Origin: Pseudoduganella rivuli
GTDB lineage: Bacteria; Pseudomonadota; Gammaproteobacteria; Burkholderiales; Burkholderiaceae_D
DNA length: 50,584 nt
Assembly: GCF_009674485.1 (NCBI RefSeq)
Contig: NZ_WKJJ01000035.1
Location: forward strand, 1-50,584
Direction of reading: 5' to 3'
Of this stretch, positions 32,600 through 40,599 are shown piece after piece (the first letter of the stretch is position 1; every line of letters begins with the position of its first letter). The notes below the pieces were generated by a model. It ran no database searches. It was not told the DNA's origin and saw nothing but the letters and a program-made list of their open reading frames with translations. Position numbers and translations under genes: made by a program.

Positions 32600-33493
32600 A
32601 TGAGCGCCAACCTGAACGCCAACGAATACGCGCAGCATAAGAAACAGATTCAAGAGGATCTCGACAAAAGAATCGCGAAATATCGAGCTCGGACTGGCGC
32701 TCAAAAAATGATGCTGAAGGAAGCCACTCTCGCTGGCCCCAAGCCGCTCAACCTGCTGGCGCAGGGAGACAGTTGGTTTGACTATCCCCTTCCTCCGTTG
32801 TCCCATAGCGATATCATCGCCCACCTTGAGGCGATGCCACTCTCCCCAAGTATCCTGAACCTCGCCCACCACGGGGAGGCCGCAGAGGAAATGCTGGGGG
32901 TTCAAAAGCTGCGCCGTTTGACCGAGCAGCTCAACGCGCCGCACCTGAACGCTCCCTTCGACGCGATTCTATTTTCCGGCGGCGGCAACGACTTGGTCGG
33001 CGATCAATTCCGGCTTTGGCTTAACAACGCGGCGGAGGTGTCATCAGATCCGGCCCAAGGTCTCCGGCCCGCTCGCGTCGATGCGATCTTTGGCATCGTA
33101 AAAGCGGCTTATGAGGATTTGATCAGCGCTCGGAATCAGGCCGCGCAAGCGCAAAATCGTCGCATTCCCATTTTCACGCACAGCTACGATTTCGCGATCC
33201 CGACGGGCAAAGGTGTTTGCGGCGCCGGCCCGTGGCTCAAGCCCAGCCTGGACGATCGTGGCTGGGACAAGGAGACCGGGAAAGCGATTGTCCATCAGTT
33301 GTTGGCGCAATTCGCGGACCTGTTGACTCAGCTTCAGAACGCTCATAAGGATTTTTTCCACATCGCCACACAAGGTGCTTTGACCAGCGTGAGCCAATGG
33401 GACAATGAGCTTCATCCCACCCCAAAAGGCTTCGCGCTGGTATCGGCCAAGTTCGTCGCGGCTTTGCGGGCCGAGTTCCCCGGACGAATCTAA
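32600..33493 (+). CDS. SGNH/GDSL-type hydrolase
   Basis: This is a 297-residue protein with the blocks of SGNH hydrolases: block I LLAQGDSWFDYP with catalytic Ser58, block III FSGGGNDLVG (residues 126-133) with the oxyanion Asn130, and block V DNELHPTPKGF with Asp268 and His272. No signal peptide is seen; the first 45 residues are charged and helical. AAGGAG lies seven bases before the ATG. Such enzymes cleave esters of lipids, polysaccharides or other small acyl compounds; the substrate is not predictable. It stands in a patch of foreign-looking DNA between a solute-binding protein gene and mutS. Confidence 0.85.
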   Translation: MSANLNANEYAQHKKQIQEDLDKRIAKYRARTGAQKMMLKEATLAGPKPLNLLAQGDSWFDYPLPPLSHSDIIAHLEAMPLSPSILNLAHHGEAAEEMLGVQKLRRLTEQLNAPHLNAPFDAILFSGGGNDLVGDQFRLWLNNAAEVSSDPAQGLRPARVDAIFGIVKAAYEDLISARNQAAQAQNRRIPIFTHSYDFAIPTGKGVCGAGPWLKPSLDDRGWDKETGKAIVHQLLAQFADLLTQLQNAHKDFFHIATQGALTSVSQWDNELHPTPKGFALVSAKFVAALRAEFPGRI

Positions 33494-33869
33494 CGTTCTT
33501 GCGCGGCTTCGAAATTGCACTATGATCGGAACGCTACGGCTTAGTGGCTAGACGCCCGGCGTTCTCACCGTACCAAGCACTAACCGCTCTGCGGTGTCAG
33601 TCACCAAACGGACTACCCGCTCGGGGAAACCTCAATTGGAAGAGAGGGAGCGAATCGCCTGAAGCGCAGTCCAGTCAACAGCCGCGCACTCGGCACTTCT
33701 CGCTTGAGAAATCCTTTGCCGCTCAACTGGTTTCGGCGCATGGCTTTCACCAGGAAGTCGGCATCATTCCCGAGCAGCGCAGCCTGACGGCAACACAACA
33801 TCAGCGTTCTACTGCGGACACGGTAAAATGTCGGCCTTACCGCTGTCATGCAATAACGAACACACCACG
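33494..33869. other. Region between the SGNH gene and mutS with a promoter but no clear gene
   Basis: This stretch of 376 bases has no convincing coding frame, though both strands are open in places. A good promoter stands at 33499-33526. The expected transcript begins near 33533 and soon meets a stem, GAACGC pairing with GCGTTC about 25 bases later. A TAAAAT at 33824-33829 may serve mutS. The rest may be mutS leader, a small RNA gene or remnants of a mobile element. Confidence 0.4.
33499..33526 (+). promoter_or_regulatory. Predicted sigma-70 promoter in the mutS upstream region
   Basis: TTGCGC (33499-33504), a spacer of 16 bases and TATGAT (33521-33526). It is over 330 bases from mutS, longer than needed for a normal leader. 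Confidence 0.5.
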
Positions 33870-36590
33870 ATGACCACTGTTCCCGCCGAAATCAACGCCG
33901 CCGCCATCAAAGCCAGTCCGACCGAGAAGGTTACGCCAATGATGCAGCAATACCTCCGCATCAAGGCCGAGCATCCCACCATGCTGGTGTTTTACCGCAT
34001 GGGCGACTTTTACGAGCTGTTCCACGAAGATGCGGAAAAAGCGTCGCGCGTGCTGGGCATTACGCTGACGTCGCGCGGCTCGCAAAACGGCCAGCCGATC
34101 AAGATGGCGGGCGTGCCGTTCCACTCGCTGGAAGGCTACCTGGCCAAGCTGGTGAAAATCGGCGAATCGTGCGCGATTTGCGAGCAGATCGGCGATCCGG
34201 CCACCAGCAAGGGGCCGGTCGAGCGCAAGGTGATGCGCGTCGTGACGCCCGGCACCTTGACCGACGCGGACCTGTTGCCGGAAAAAGCGGAGCGCCCGCT
34301 GCTGGCGATGTGCGTGATCAGCCAGCGCAAGGTGGCGACGGCGGGCCTGGCCTGGCTGTCGCTGGCCAGCGGCGCGCTGAAACTGATGGAATTTTCCGGC
34401 GATGCACGCACGGTGTCGATGCGGCTCCAACAGGAACTGGAACGCATCGCCCCGGCGGAAATCCTGCGCGGCGATGAAGCGGAATTGTTCGACGAATCGT
34501 CTGAAAACCGGGCGCCGTCGTGCCACGTGAACCGCGTGCCGGACTGGCACTTCGACGTGGTGTCGGGCCACAAGGCGCTGATGGAACAGTTGAGCGTCTC
34601 GACCTTGACCGGCTTTGGCGCCGACGGCCTGGGCGCGGCCTTCGGTTCGGCCGGCGCGCTGCTGCGCTATGCGCAGTCGACCCAGGGCAAGGGGCTGCAG
34701 CACGTCAATTCCATCACGGTGGAAACCGAATCGGAATTCATCGGCCTCGACGCCGCCACGCGCCGCAACCTGGAATTGACGGAAACCATCCGTGGCCAGG
34801 AATCGCCCACCTTGTTCTCGCTGCTGGACCATTGCCGCACCGCGATGGGTTCGCGCCTGCTGCGCTACTGGCTGCACCATGCGAAACGCGAACAGCGCGT
34901 GGCGCGCTCGCGCCACCAGTCGATTGCCGCGCTGGCGCAGGCCGACGTGACGGGTTCGCTGTCGCACGTGCTGGCGCAAGTGCCGGATATCGAACGCATC
35001 ACCACCCGCATCGCCCTGCTGTCGGCCCGTCCGCGCGACCTGGCCAGCCTGCGCGACGGCTTGCAGCAATTGCCGGCGCTGCGTCAACTGGCCCAGCGCG
35101 CCGTGCACCCGGACCATGGCGCCGACGGCGCCGAGCTGCTGGGTTCCCTGGCAACCGCGCTGGCCACGCCGGAGCAATGCCTGGACTTGCTGGTGCGCGC
35201 CGTGATGCCGGAGCCAAGCACCCTGGTGCGCGACGGCGGCGTGATTGCGCGCGGCTTCGATGCGGAACTCGATGAATTGCGCGGCCTGTCGGAAAACGCG
35301 GGCCAGTACCTGGTGGACCTGGAAACCCGCGAACGGGCCCGCACCGGCATTGCCAACCTGCGCGTGGAATACAACAAGGTGCACGGCTTCTATATCGAAG
35401 TCACCAACGGCCAGGCCGACAAGGTGCCGGACGATTACCGCCGCCGCCAGACGCTGAAAAACTGCGAACGCTACATCACGCCGGAACTGAAAGCGTTTGA
35501 AGACAAGGCGCTGTCCGCGCAGGACCGCGCGCTGGCCCGTGAAAAAATCCTGTACGACCAGTTGCTGGCCGACCTGGCGCCATCGATCGGCACCCTGCAG
35601 GGCATCGCCCAGGCGCTGGCGCAGCTCGATGCGCTGACCGCGTTGACCGACCACGCGCTGCGCAACAACTGGTGCGCGCCGCAACTGGTGGCGGAACCGT
35701 GCATCAATATCGTCGAAGGCCGCCACCCGGTGGTGGAAGGCCAGATCGAACGCTTCATCGCCAACGATTGCCGCCTGGTCAACGACCGCCGCCTGCTGCT
35801 GATTACCGGCCCGAACATGGGCGGTAAATCCACCTTCATGCGTCAGGTGGCGCTGATTACGCTGCTGGCCTATGTCGGCAGCTATGTGCCCGCGACCAGC
35901 GCCACGATCGGCCCGATCGACCGCGTGTTCACCCGCATCGGCGCAACCGACGACCTGGCGGGCGGACGCTCGACCTTCATGGTGGAAATGACGGAAGCGG
36001 CGGCCATCCTGAACGGCGCGACGGAACATTCGCTGGTGCTGATGGATGAAATCGGCCGTGGCACGTCGACCTTCGACGGCCTGGCGCTGGCCTGGGCCAT
36101 TGCGCGCCACTTGATCGACACGTCGCGCAGCTTCACGCTGTTCGCCACCCACTATTTCGAACTCACGCAGTTGCCGGAGAACCATCCGACCGCCGCCAAC
36201 GTGCACCTGTCCGCCGTCGAACACAAGGATTCCATCGTGTTCCTGCACGCGGTGCAAAGCGGCCCCGCGTCGCAAAGCTACGGCTTGCAGGTGGCGCAAC
36301 TGGCCGGCGTGCCGCAAGGCGTCATCAAGGCGGCGCGCAAGCACCTGGCGCGGCTGGAAGCGCAGGCGCTCGATGCGCAGCCGCAGATGGACTTGTTTGC
36401 CGCGCCGGTGGCCGACGCCAACGACGATGAAGCGCCAGCAGTTACCGCTGCCGCCGCGCCGGCCGACGATCCGGCCCTGCGCGACTTGCTGTCCGCGCTG
36501 GACGACCTCGATCCGGATGCGCTGACGCCGCGCGAAGCGCTGGAACGACTGTACCAGTTGAAGAAACTGGCGGAGCCGGCGCTCGCATGA
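33870..36590 (+). CDS. mutS: DNA mismatch repair protein MutS
   Basis: This protein has 906 residues from the ATG at 33870; an in-frame ATG at 33828 adds 14 residues and directly overlaps a TAAAAT, so it is less likely. Mismatch-contact motif RMGDFYELF has F47 and E49. The core and clamp domains follow, then the ATPase: Walker A TGPNMGGKSTFMRQ (about 646-659), DDLAGGRSTFMVEM, VLMDEIGRGTSTFDG (Walker B) and FATHYFELTQL. The C-terminal part ends in the helix region used for tetramer formation. MutS finds mismatches and recruits MutL. Its stop overlaps the next gene by four bases. Neither start has a good ribosome site. Confidence 0.95.
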   Translation: MTTVPAEINAAAIKASPTEKVTPMMQQYLRIKAEHPTMLVFYRMGDFYELFHEDAEKASRVLGITLTSRGSQNGQPIKMAGVPFHSLEGYLAKLVKIGESCAICEQIGDPATSKGPVERKVMRVVTPGTLTDADLLPEKAERPLLAMCVISQRKVATAGLAWLSLASGALKLMEFSGDARTVSMRLQQELERIAPAEILRGDEAELFDESSENRAPSCHVNRVPDWHFDVVSGHKALMEQLSVSTLTGFGADGLGAAFGSAGALLRYAQSTQGKGLQHVNSITVETESEFIGLDAATRRNLELTETIRGQESPTLFSLLDHCRTAMGSRLLRYWLHHAKREQRVARSRHQSIAALAQADVTGSLSHVLAQVPDIERITTRIALLSARPRDLASLRDGLQQLPALRQLAQRAVHPDHGADGAELLGSLATALATPEQCLDLLVRAVMPEPSTLVRDGGVIARGFDAELDELRGLSENAGQYLVDLETRERARTGIANLRVEYNKVHGFYIEVTNGQADKVPDDYRRRQTLKNCERYITPELKAFEDKALSAQDRALAREKILYDQLLADLAPSIGTLQGIAQALAQLDALTALTDHALRNNWCAPQLVAEPCINIVEGRHPVVEGQIERFIANDCRLVNDRRLLLITGPNMGGKSTFMRQVALITLLAYVGSYVPATSATIGPIDRVFTRIGATDDLAGGRSTFMVEMTEAAAILNGATEHSLVLMDEIGRGTSTFDGLALAWAIARHLIDTSRSFTLFATHYFELTQLPENHPTAANVHLSAVEHKDSIVFLHAVQSGPASQSYGLQVAQLAGVPQGVIKAARKHLARLEAQALDAQPQMDLFAAPVADANDDEAPAVTAAAAPADDPALRDLLSALDDLDPDALTPREALERLYQLKKLAEPALA

Positions 36591-37546
36591 TACGGCGCGG
36601 CGCGCTTGCTTCGCTGGTGGCGGCGGCCATCCTGGCGTCCGCGCCGGCCACGGCCGCGCTCTCCGCCGACGGCGGTGTGGCGCAGCCTGCGCGTCCGTTC
36701 CAGTTCACCGTCATCGGCCATCCTTTCCGCGCCACGTCCGATGAAAACCTGCTGCGGCGATCGATCACGGAAGCCAACCAGGACAAGCCCGCGTTTATCG
36801 TCGCCACCGGCATCAAGGCGCAAACGGAAGCGTGCAGCGACCGGTTGTATGCGCAGCGGCGCGACATCCTCGACGGCAGCCCGCGGCCGCTGGTGTTGCT
36901 GCCGGCCGGCAGCGACTGGGCAGGCTGCCGCAATTCCGCCGGCCGTTCCAATGCCATCGAGCGCCTGAACCGCGTGCGCGAAGTGTTTTATCCCGACAAC
37001 CAGTCGCTCGGCGTGCGCCGCATCACGCTGACGCGGCTGTCGGCCAACGTGAAATTCCGCAGCTATGCGGAAAACGCCTACTGGGAACAGGGCGGCGTGC
37101 TGTTTGCCACGCTCAATATCCCCGACAACAACAACCACTATTTGCCGGAAGCGGGCCGCAACAGCGAATACGAAGACCGTCTGGTGGCCAACCGCGCGTG
37201 GCTGCACCGGCTGTTCCTGATGGCGCAGCGGCGCAACATGGAGGGCCTGGTGTTGTTTACCGACGGCGATATCAAGGCCCACGTGGATGAAGGCTTTTCA
37301 CTGCTGTCCGGCTTTTCCGCCAAACAGGATGGCTATGCCGCCGTGCGCAAGCAGGTGCGCGCGTTTGCGGAAAAATACCAAGGGAAAGTGCTGCTGGTCG
37401 ACAGCCAGGGGGAACCGAAAGCGACGCCGGCCATCACTTGGCGCGGCAACCTGGGACGACTGGGGGTGGGAGGCGAATGGGAAACCGTGCGGGTCCAACC
37501 CGGCACGGCTTCCCTGTTCAGCCTGAAGGACGCGGACAGTCCTTGA
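36587..37546 (+). CDS. Uncharacterised secreted protein coupled to mutS
   Basis: This protein has 319 residues. A signal peptide of about 24 residues (ends ASAPATAALS) points to the periplasm. The body has FQFTVIGHPFRATSDENLLR, FIVATGIKAQTEACSDRLYA and VLFTDGDIKAHVD. The fold outline resembles calcineurin-like phosphoesterases, but the metal motifs D-x-H and G-N-H-D are absent, so activity of that type is doubtful. Cysteines are few (two in the mature part), possibly a disulfide. The ATG overlaps the mutS stop (ATGA), so it is translated with mutS although their compartments differ. I do not recognise a function. Confidence 0.75.
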   Translation: MIRRGALASLVAAAILASAPATAALSADGGVAQPARPFQFTVIGHPFRATSDENLLRRSITEANQDKPAFIVATGIKAQTEACSDRLYAQRRDILDGSPRPLVLLPAGSDWAGCRNSAGRSNAIERLNRVREVFYPDNQSLGVRRITLTRLSANVKFRSYAENAYWEQGGVLFATLNIPDNNNHYLPEAGRNSEYEDRLVANRAWLHRLFLMAQRRNMEGLVLFTDGDIKAHVDEGFSLLSGFSAKQDGYAAVRKQVRAFAEKYQGKVLLVDSQGEPKATPAITWRGNLGRLGVGGEWETVRVQPGTASLFSLKDADSP

Positions 37547-37557
37547 TTCAATCCTGA

Positions 37558-38103
37558 TTAATGGATCGGGTGCGAACGGAAGTGGTCGCCCTCGTCGCCG
37601 TCATCTTCGTCTTCGTCATGGTGGTGATGGCCATGGGCGCCATGCACGTGTTCGTGGGCGATTTCCTCATCGGTGGCGGCGCGCACGTCGACCACGGTCA
37701 GTTCAAAGCGCAGCGCCATGCCGGCCAGCGGGTGGTTACCGTCCAGCACCACCTTGTCGTCGGCAATCTCGGTGACCGTGAAGATCATCGCGTCTTCGCC
37801 ATCATCACCTTCCGGCATGCCTTCGAATTGCATGCCCACTTCCAGCGGTTCCGGCAGGCGGTTGCGCGGCTCGACCTTGACCAGCGACGCGTCATAGTCG
37901 CCGAACGCATCTTCCGGTTCGATCTGGATGGTCGACGAATAGCCGGCTTCCTTGCCGTCCAATTCTTCCTCGATTTTCGGCAGCGTGTTTTCGTAGCCAC
38001 CGTGCAGGTAAACCATAGGCTGGCGACCGTCTTCGATCAGGTTATTCTGCGCGTCGGACAGTTTGTAGTTCACGGTCACGACGGTATTCTTGGCGATCTT
38101 CAT
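37558..38103 (-). CDS. FKBP-type peptidyl-prolyl isomerase, SlyD-like
   Basis: From the ATG at 38103, with AAAGGAAG upstream, this gives 181 residues; a longer frame runs into the divergent roxA-like gene. The FKBP part has TVVTVNYKLSDAQNNLIEDG, PMVYLHGGYENTLPKIEEEL and, at the end, MALRFELTVVDVRAA. An insert-in-flap domain (IQIEPEDAFGDYDASLVKVE) lies between, as in SlyD. The C-terminal tail is rich in His, Asp and Glu (HEHVHGAHGHHHHDEDED), suited to binding nickel or zinc. SlyD-like proteins fold client proteins and help nickel delivery. Whether the metal role applies here is inference. Confidence 0.88.
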   Translation of the reverse strand: MKIAKNTVVTVNYKLSDAQNNLIEDGRQPMVYLHGGYENTLPKIEEELDGKEAGYSSTIQIEPEDAFGDYDASLVKVEPRNRLPEPLEVGMQFEGMPEGDDGEDAMIFTVTEIADDKVVLDGNHPLAGMALRFELTVVDVRAATDEEIAHEHVHGAHGHHHHDEDEDDGDEGDHFRSHPIH

Positions 38104-38182
38104 ATGGCTTCCTTTCTGATATAAGCACCCGGGATTATACCTTGTCCGACAATAGGGGCCGGATCGGAAGTTATAATGCGGT

Positions 38183-39307
38183 ATGAAAAAACTGACCCTC
38201 TTAGGCGACATCACGCCGGCGCAATTCCTGCGCGACTACTGGCATAAAAAACCCCTGCTGATCCGCCAGGCCGTGCCCGGCTTCAAGCCACTGCTGAGCT
38301 TTGACAAGCTGGCAGAACTGGCCACCAGGAACTACGTGGAATCGCGTCTCGTGACTTTGAAGGACGGTCACTGGGACATGCAATACGGCCCGCTGGAAAG
38401 CCTGCCGCCCCGCACGCAAAAAGAATGGACCATGCTGGTGCAGGGCGTGAACTTGCAGGACGCCAAGGCCGATGCGCTGCTGCGCGAATTCCGCTTCGTT
38501 CCGGACGCCCGCCTGGATGACTTGATGGTGAGCTTTGCCACCGATGGCGGCGGCGTCGGCCCCCACTTCGATTCGTACGACGTGTTCCTGTTGCAGGCAC
38601 AAGGCCAGCGCCGCTGGCGCATCAGCGCGCAGAAAGACCTGAGCCTGATCGAAGGCTTGCCGCTGAAAATCCTCAGCCACTTCGAAGCAGAAGAAGAATT
38701 CGTCCTCGAACCGGGCGACATGCTGTACCTGCCGCCCCATTACGCGCACGACGGCGTCGCCATCGGCGATTGCCAGACTTATTCGATCGGTTTCCGCTCG
38801 CCGTCGTACCAGGAACTGGGCGAGAACTTCCTGCAATTCATGGCCGACTCCATCGATCTGCCGGGCCGCTATGCGGACCCGGACTTGCAGGCATCGGCCA
38901 AGCCGGCGGAAATCCCGAAGCACATGCTGGAAACCATTGCCGACGAATTGAACAAAGTCCAGTTCACGGCGGATGACATCACGATCTTCCTGGGCGAGTA
39001 CCTGTCGGAGCCAAAACACAATGTGTTCTTTACGCCGGTGGAAAAACCGCTGACTTTAGAGAAATTCCTCCAATCGGCGGCAAAGAAGGGCTTGGTGTTG
39101 TCCCGGAAGACACAAATGCTTTATCGCGGCAACAATATCTTCATTAACGGCGAATCGTTTGCCATCGGCCGCGCGGACAAGGCCACCCTGGTGGCGCTGG
39201 CCAACGATCGCCGCCTGGATGGCGCGGCGTTGGCGGCCGCGTCGGACGATGTCATCGACGCGCTGTACGCGTGGTATGGCGATGGCTGGCTGGAGTTTGC
39301 AGCCTGA
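38183..39307 (+). CDS. JmjC/cupin ribosomal oxygenase, RoxA (YcfD)-like
   Basis: This is a 374-residue Fe(II)/2-oxoglutarate oxygenase. The JmjC part has VGPHFDSYDVFLLQ with iron ligands H128 and D130, and YLPPHYAHDGVA with H189. The N-terminus TPAQFLRDYWHKKPLLIRQA and the winged-helix C-terminus (FINGESFAIG, AWYGDGWLEF) fit bacterial ribosomal oxygenases that hydroxylate an arginine of ribosomal protein L16 (uL16). It is about the length of E. coli YcfD. It diverges from the SlyD-like gene, and the next gene starts 11 bases after it, suggesting an operon. Confidence 0.88.
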   Translation: MKKLTLLGDITPAQFLRDYWHKKPLLIRQAVPGFKPLLSFDKLAELATRNYVESRLVTLKDGHWDMQYGPLESLPPRTQKEWTMLVQGVNLQDAKADALLREFRFVPDARLDDLMVSFATDGGGVGPHFDSYDVFLLQAQGQRRWRISAQKDLSLIEGLPLKILSHFEAEEEFVLEPGDMLYLPPHYAHDGVAIGDCQTYSIGFRSPSYQELGENFLQFMADSIDLPGRYADPDLQASAKPAEIPKHMLETIADELNKVQFTADDITIFLGEYLSEPKHNVFFTPVEKPLTLEKFLQSAAKKGLVLSRKTQMLYRGNNIFINGESFAIGRADKATLVALANDRRLDGAALAAASDDVIDALYAWYGDGWLEFAA

Positions 39308-39318
39308 AAGGAAACAGT

Positions 39319-39816
39319 ATGGAAATGCAGTCAGACAGCATGGAAAAGCGCGTGATCCCCTTCGATACGCGCGCGGCCTTTCAAGAACAGCTGCGCCAGT
39401 GCATTTCCAGCGCCCGCCTTACCCTGCGGCTGTTCGATCCCGACTATTCCCTGTGGGAACTGGGCAGTACGCAGATGGATGGACTGTTACGGCACTTCCT
39501 GTCGCATCACGGCAAACTGGAACTGGTGGCGCATACCAATGCGGAGCTGGAGCGCCATGCGCCCCGCTTCCTGCGGTTGCTGACCGATTACAGCCATGCG
39601 ATTGAATGCCGGCTGACGGCGCCGTCGCTGAAGCAATTGACGGATTCGTTTTGCGTGGCCGACGGGCGCCATATCGTGCGGCGCTTCCATTCCGACCACT
39701 TGCGGGGCGAAGCAGTATACGATTCCGAGCCGGATACGCAAGTCCCCCTGGAACGTTATGCGGCGATATGGGCTGAGACCATACCCGGTTTGCGTGCGGG
39801 AACTACTGGACTCTGA
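39319..39816 (+). CDS. Uncharacterised 165-residue protein downstream of the RoxA-like gene
   Basis: AAAGGA precedes the ATG at 39319, and the gap to the oxygenase gene is only 11 bases. The sequence has RLTLRLFDPDYSLWELGS, LELVAHTNAELERHAPRFLR and DGRHIVRRFHSDHLRGEAVY. The last part resembles a degenerate phospholipase-D-like half, but the HKD motif is missing. There is no signal peptide or membrane segment. Similar small proteins stand near acetyltransferase genes in other proteobacteria, as far as I recall; the function is unknown. Confidence 0.7.
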   Translation: MEMQSDSMEKRVIPFDTRAAFQEQLRQCISSARLTLRLFDPDYSLWELGSTQMDGLLRHFLSHHGKLELVAHTNAELERHAPRFLRLLTDYSHAIECRLTAPSLKQLTDSFCVADGRHIVRRFHSDHLRGEAVYDSEPDTQVPLERYAAIWAETIPGLRAGTTGL

Positions 39817-39940
39817 GGCTTATCGATGTAGAATGCTGCCTGTTCGACAGTATGCCGGTAATGCCCGTTAAAGCGAGCAATTGGCTGAAGTAGCAATTAT
39901 TGCGCTAATGCAAAATAGTTGTGAAATCGGCTTTTTTTGC

Positions 39941-39969
39941 TATTGCGGCGCACCAAAAATCGCTATAAT
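39941..39969 (+). promoter_or_regulatory. Promoter of the alanine-rich lipoprotein gene
   Basis: A perfect TATAAT (39964-39969) with TATTGC 17 bases upstream (39941-39946). The predicted leader is about 130 bases, longer than usual, and contains a palindrome. Confidence 0.65.
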
Positions 39970-40040
39970 ATTGGGTTAGGAAGTTTTTGTTGTCTGTCAT
40001 GCACCTTGTGGTACGAAGGCTTACGAAGACACCCTAATGA

Positions 40041-40068
40041 GCGATAATTACCGGTAATTATTCATCGC
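40041..40068. repeat. Perfect palindrome in the leader of the lipoprotein gene
   Basis: ATAATTACCGGTAATTAT (40044-40061) is a perfect 18-bp palindrome; GCGA and TCGC (40041-40044 and 40065-40068) can lengthen the stem. In RNA it would form a hairpin about 40 bases before the start codon; in DNA it could bind a dimeric regulator. Confidence 0.75.
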
Positions 40069-40106
40069 AACATAGTTGTTTATTTTTGAATTAATTAAGG
40101 AAAATC

Positions 40107-40376
40107 ATGAAAAAATCCCTGCTGATCGCCTCCCTGCTGGCCGTTGCTCTGGCTGCTTGCTCGAAAAAAGAAGAAGCTCCTGCACCAGCTCCAGTAGCAA
40201 CCCCAGCCGCTGAAGCCCCAGCAGCTGCTCCAGCTCCTGCCGCTGCTCCAGCCGCTGACGCTGCTGCTGCTGCCGCTACCGCTGCTTCCGACGCTGCTGC
40301 TGCCGCTTCGGCTGCCGCTTCGGCTGCTTCCGCTGCTGCTTCGGCCGCTGCTGCTGCTCCAGCTGCTTCGAAGTAA
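40107..40376 (+). CDS. Small alanine-rich lipoprotein
   Basis: This is an 89-residue lipoprotein. The signal peptide MKKSLLIASLLAVALAAC has a lipobox LAAC, with C18 as the lipidated residue. After SKKEE comes a Pro/Ala-rich part and then a long Ala/Ser run (ASAAASAASAAASAAAAA) likely to form one helix. TAAGGAAAA lies six bases before the ATG, and promoter and terminator are strong, so expression is probably high. Similar short Ala-rich lipoproteins stand on the cell surface or bridge to the envelope, but I cannot name a function. Codons in the run are mostly GCT/GCC, unlike the GCG/GCC use of its neighbours. Confidence 0.82.
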   Translation: MKKSLLIASLLAVALAACSKKEEAPAPAPVATPAAEAPAAAPAPAAAPAADAAAAAATAASDAAAAASAAASAASAAASAAAAAPAASK

Positions 40377-40393
40377 TCTTCGACAGTGAAAAG

Positions 40394-40419
40394 AACCGGC
40401 CTGCGGGCCGGTTTTTTTT
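40394..40419 (+). terminator. Terminator of the lipoprotein gene
   Basis: Stem AACCGGCC (40394-40401) and GGCCGGTT (40406-40413) with a four-base loop, followed by T residues to 40419. Confidence 0.93.
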
Positions 40420-40434
40420 CGCCCGTACTTCCCA

Positions 40435-40512
40435 CGACATAGCCACTAGCTATCACCACACCACCGCACGATAGTGCTATTGGGGCCAGGCCCCATCATG
40501 TCGACTATGTCG
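40435..40512. repeat. Large inverted repeat between two terminators
   Basis: CGACATAG (40435-40442) is repeated inverted as CTATGTCG (40505-40512). Smaller hairpins lie inside, among them GGGGCCAGGCCCC. Neighbouring 40526-40540 is another hairpin (CGGCGA-GAA-TCGCCG). Confidence 0.6.
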
Positions 40513-40547
40513 CAGCGCGAAAAAACGGCGAGAATCGCCGCGAACAT

Positions 40548-40579
40548 AAAAAAACCGGCCCTCACGGAGCCGGTTTTTT
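40548..40579. terminator. Terminator downstream of bamC, both directions
   Basis: Stem ACCGGC (40554-40559) and GCCGGT (40569-40574), with A residues before and six T residues after. On the minus strand it ends the dapA-bamC transcript. Confidence 0.9.
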
Positions 40580-40599
40580 GTTACTACTTGTAACCGCTG

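Noticed and set aside
33544..33873. Plus-strand ORF of 109 codons before mutS
   Set aside because: No ribosome site, runs into the mutS start in another frame, and composition looks random.
33846..36344. Minus-strand open frame of 832 codons
   Set aside because: Antisense to mutS, which has all catalytic motifs; composition is that of a shadow frame.
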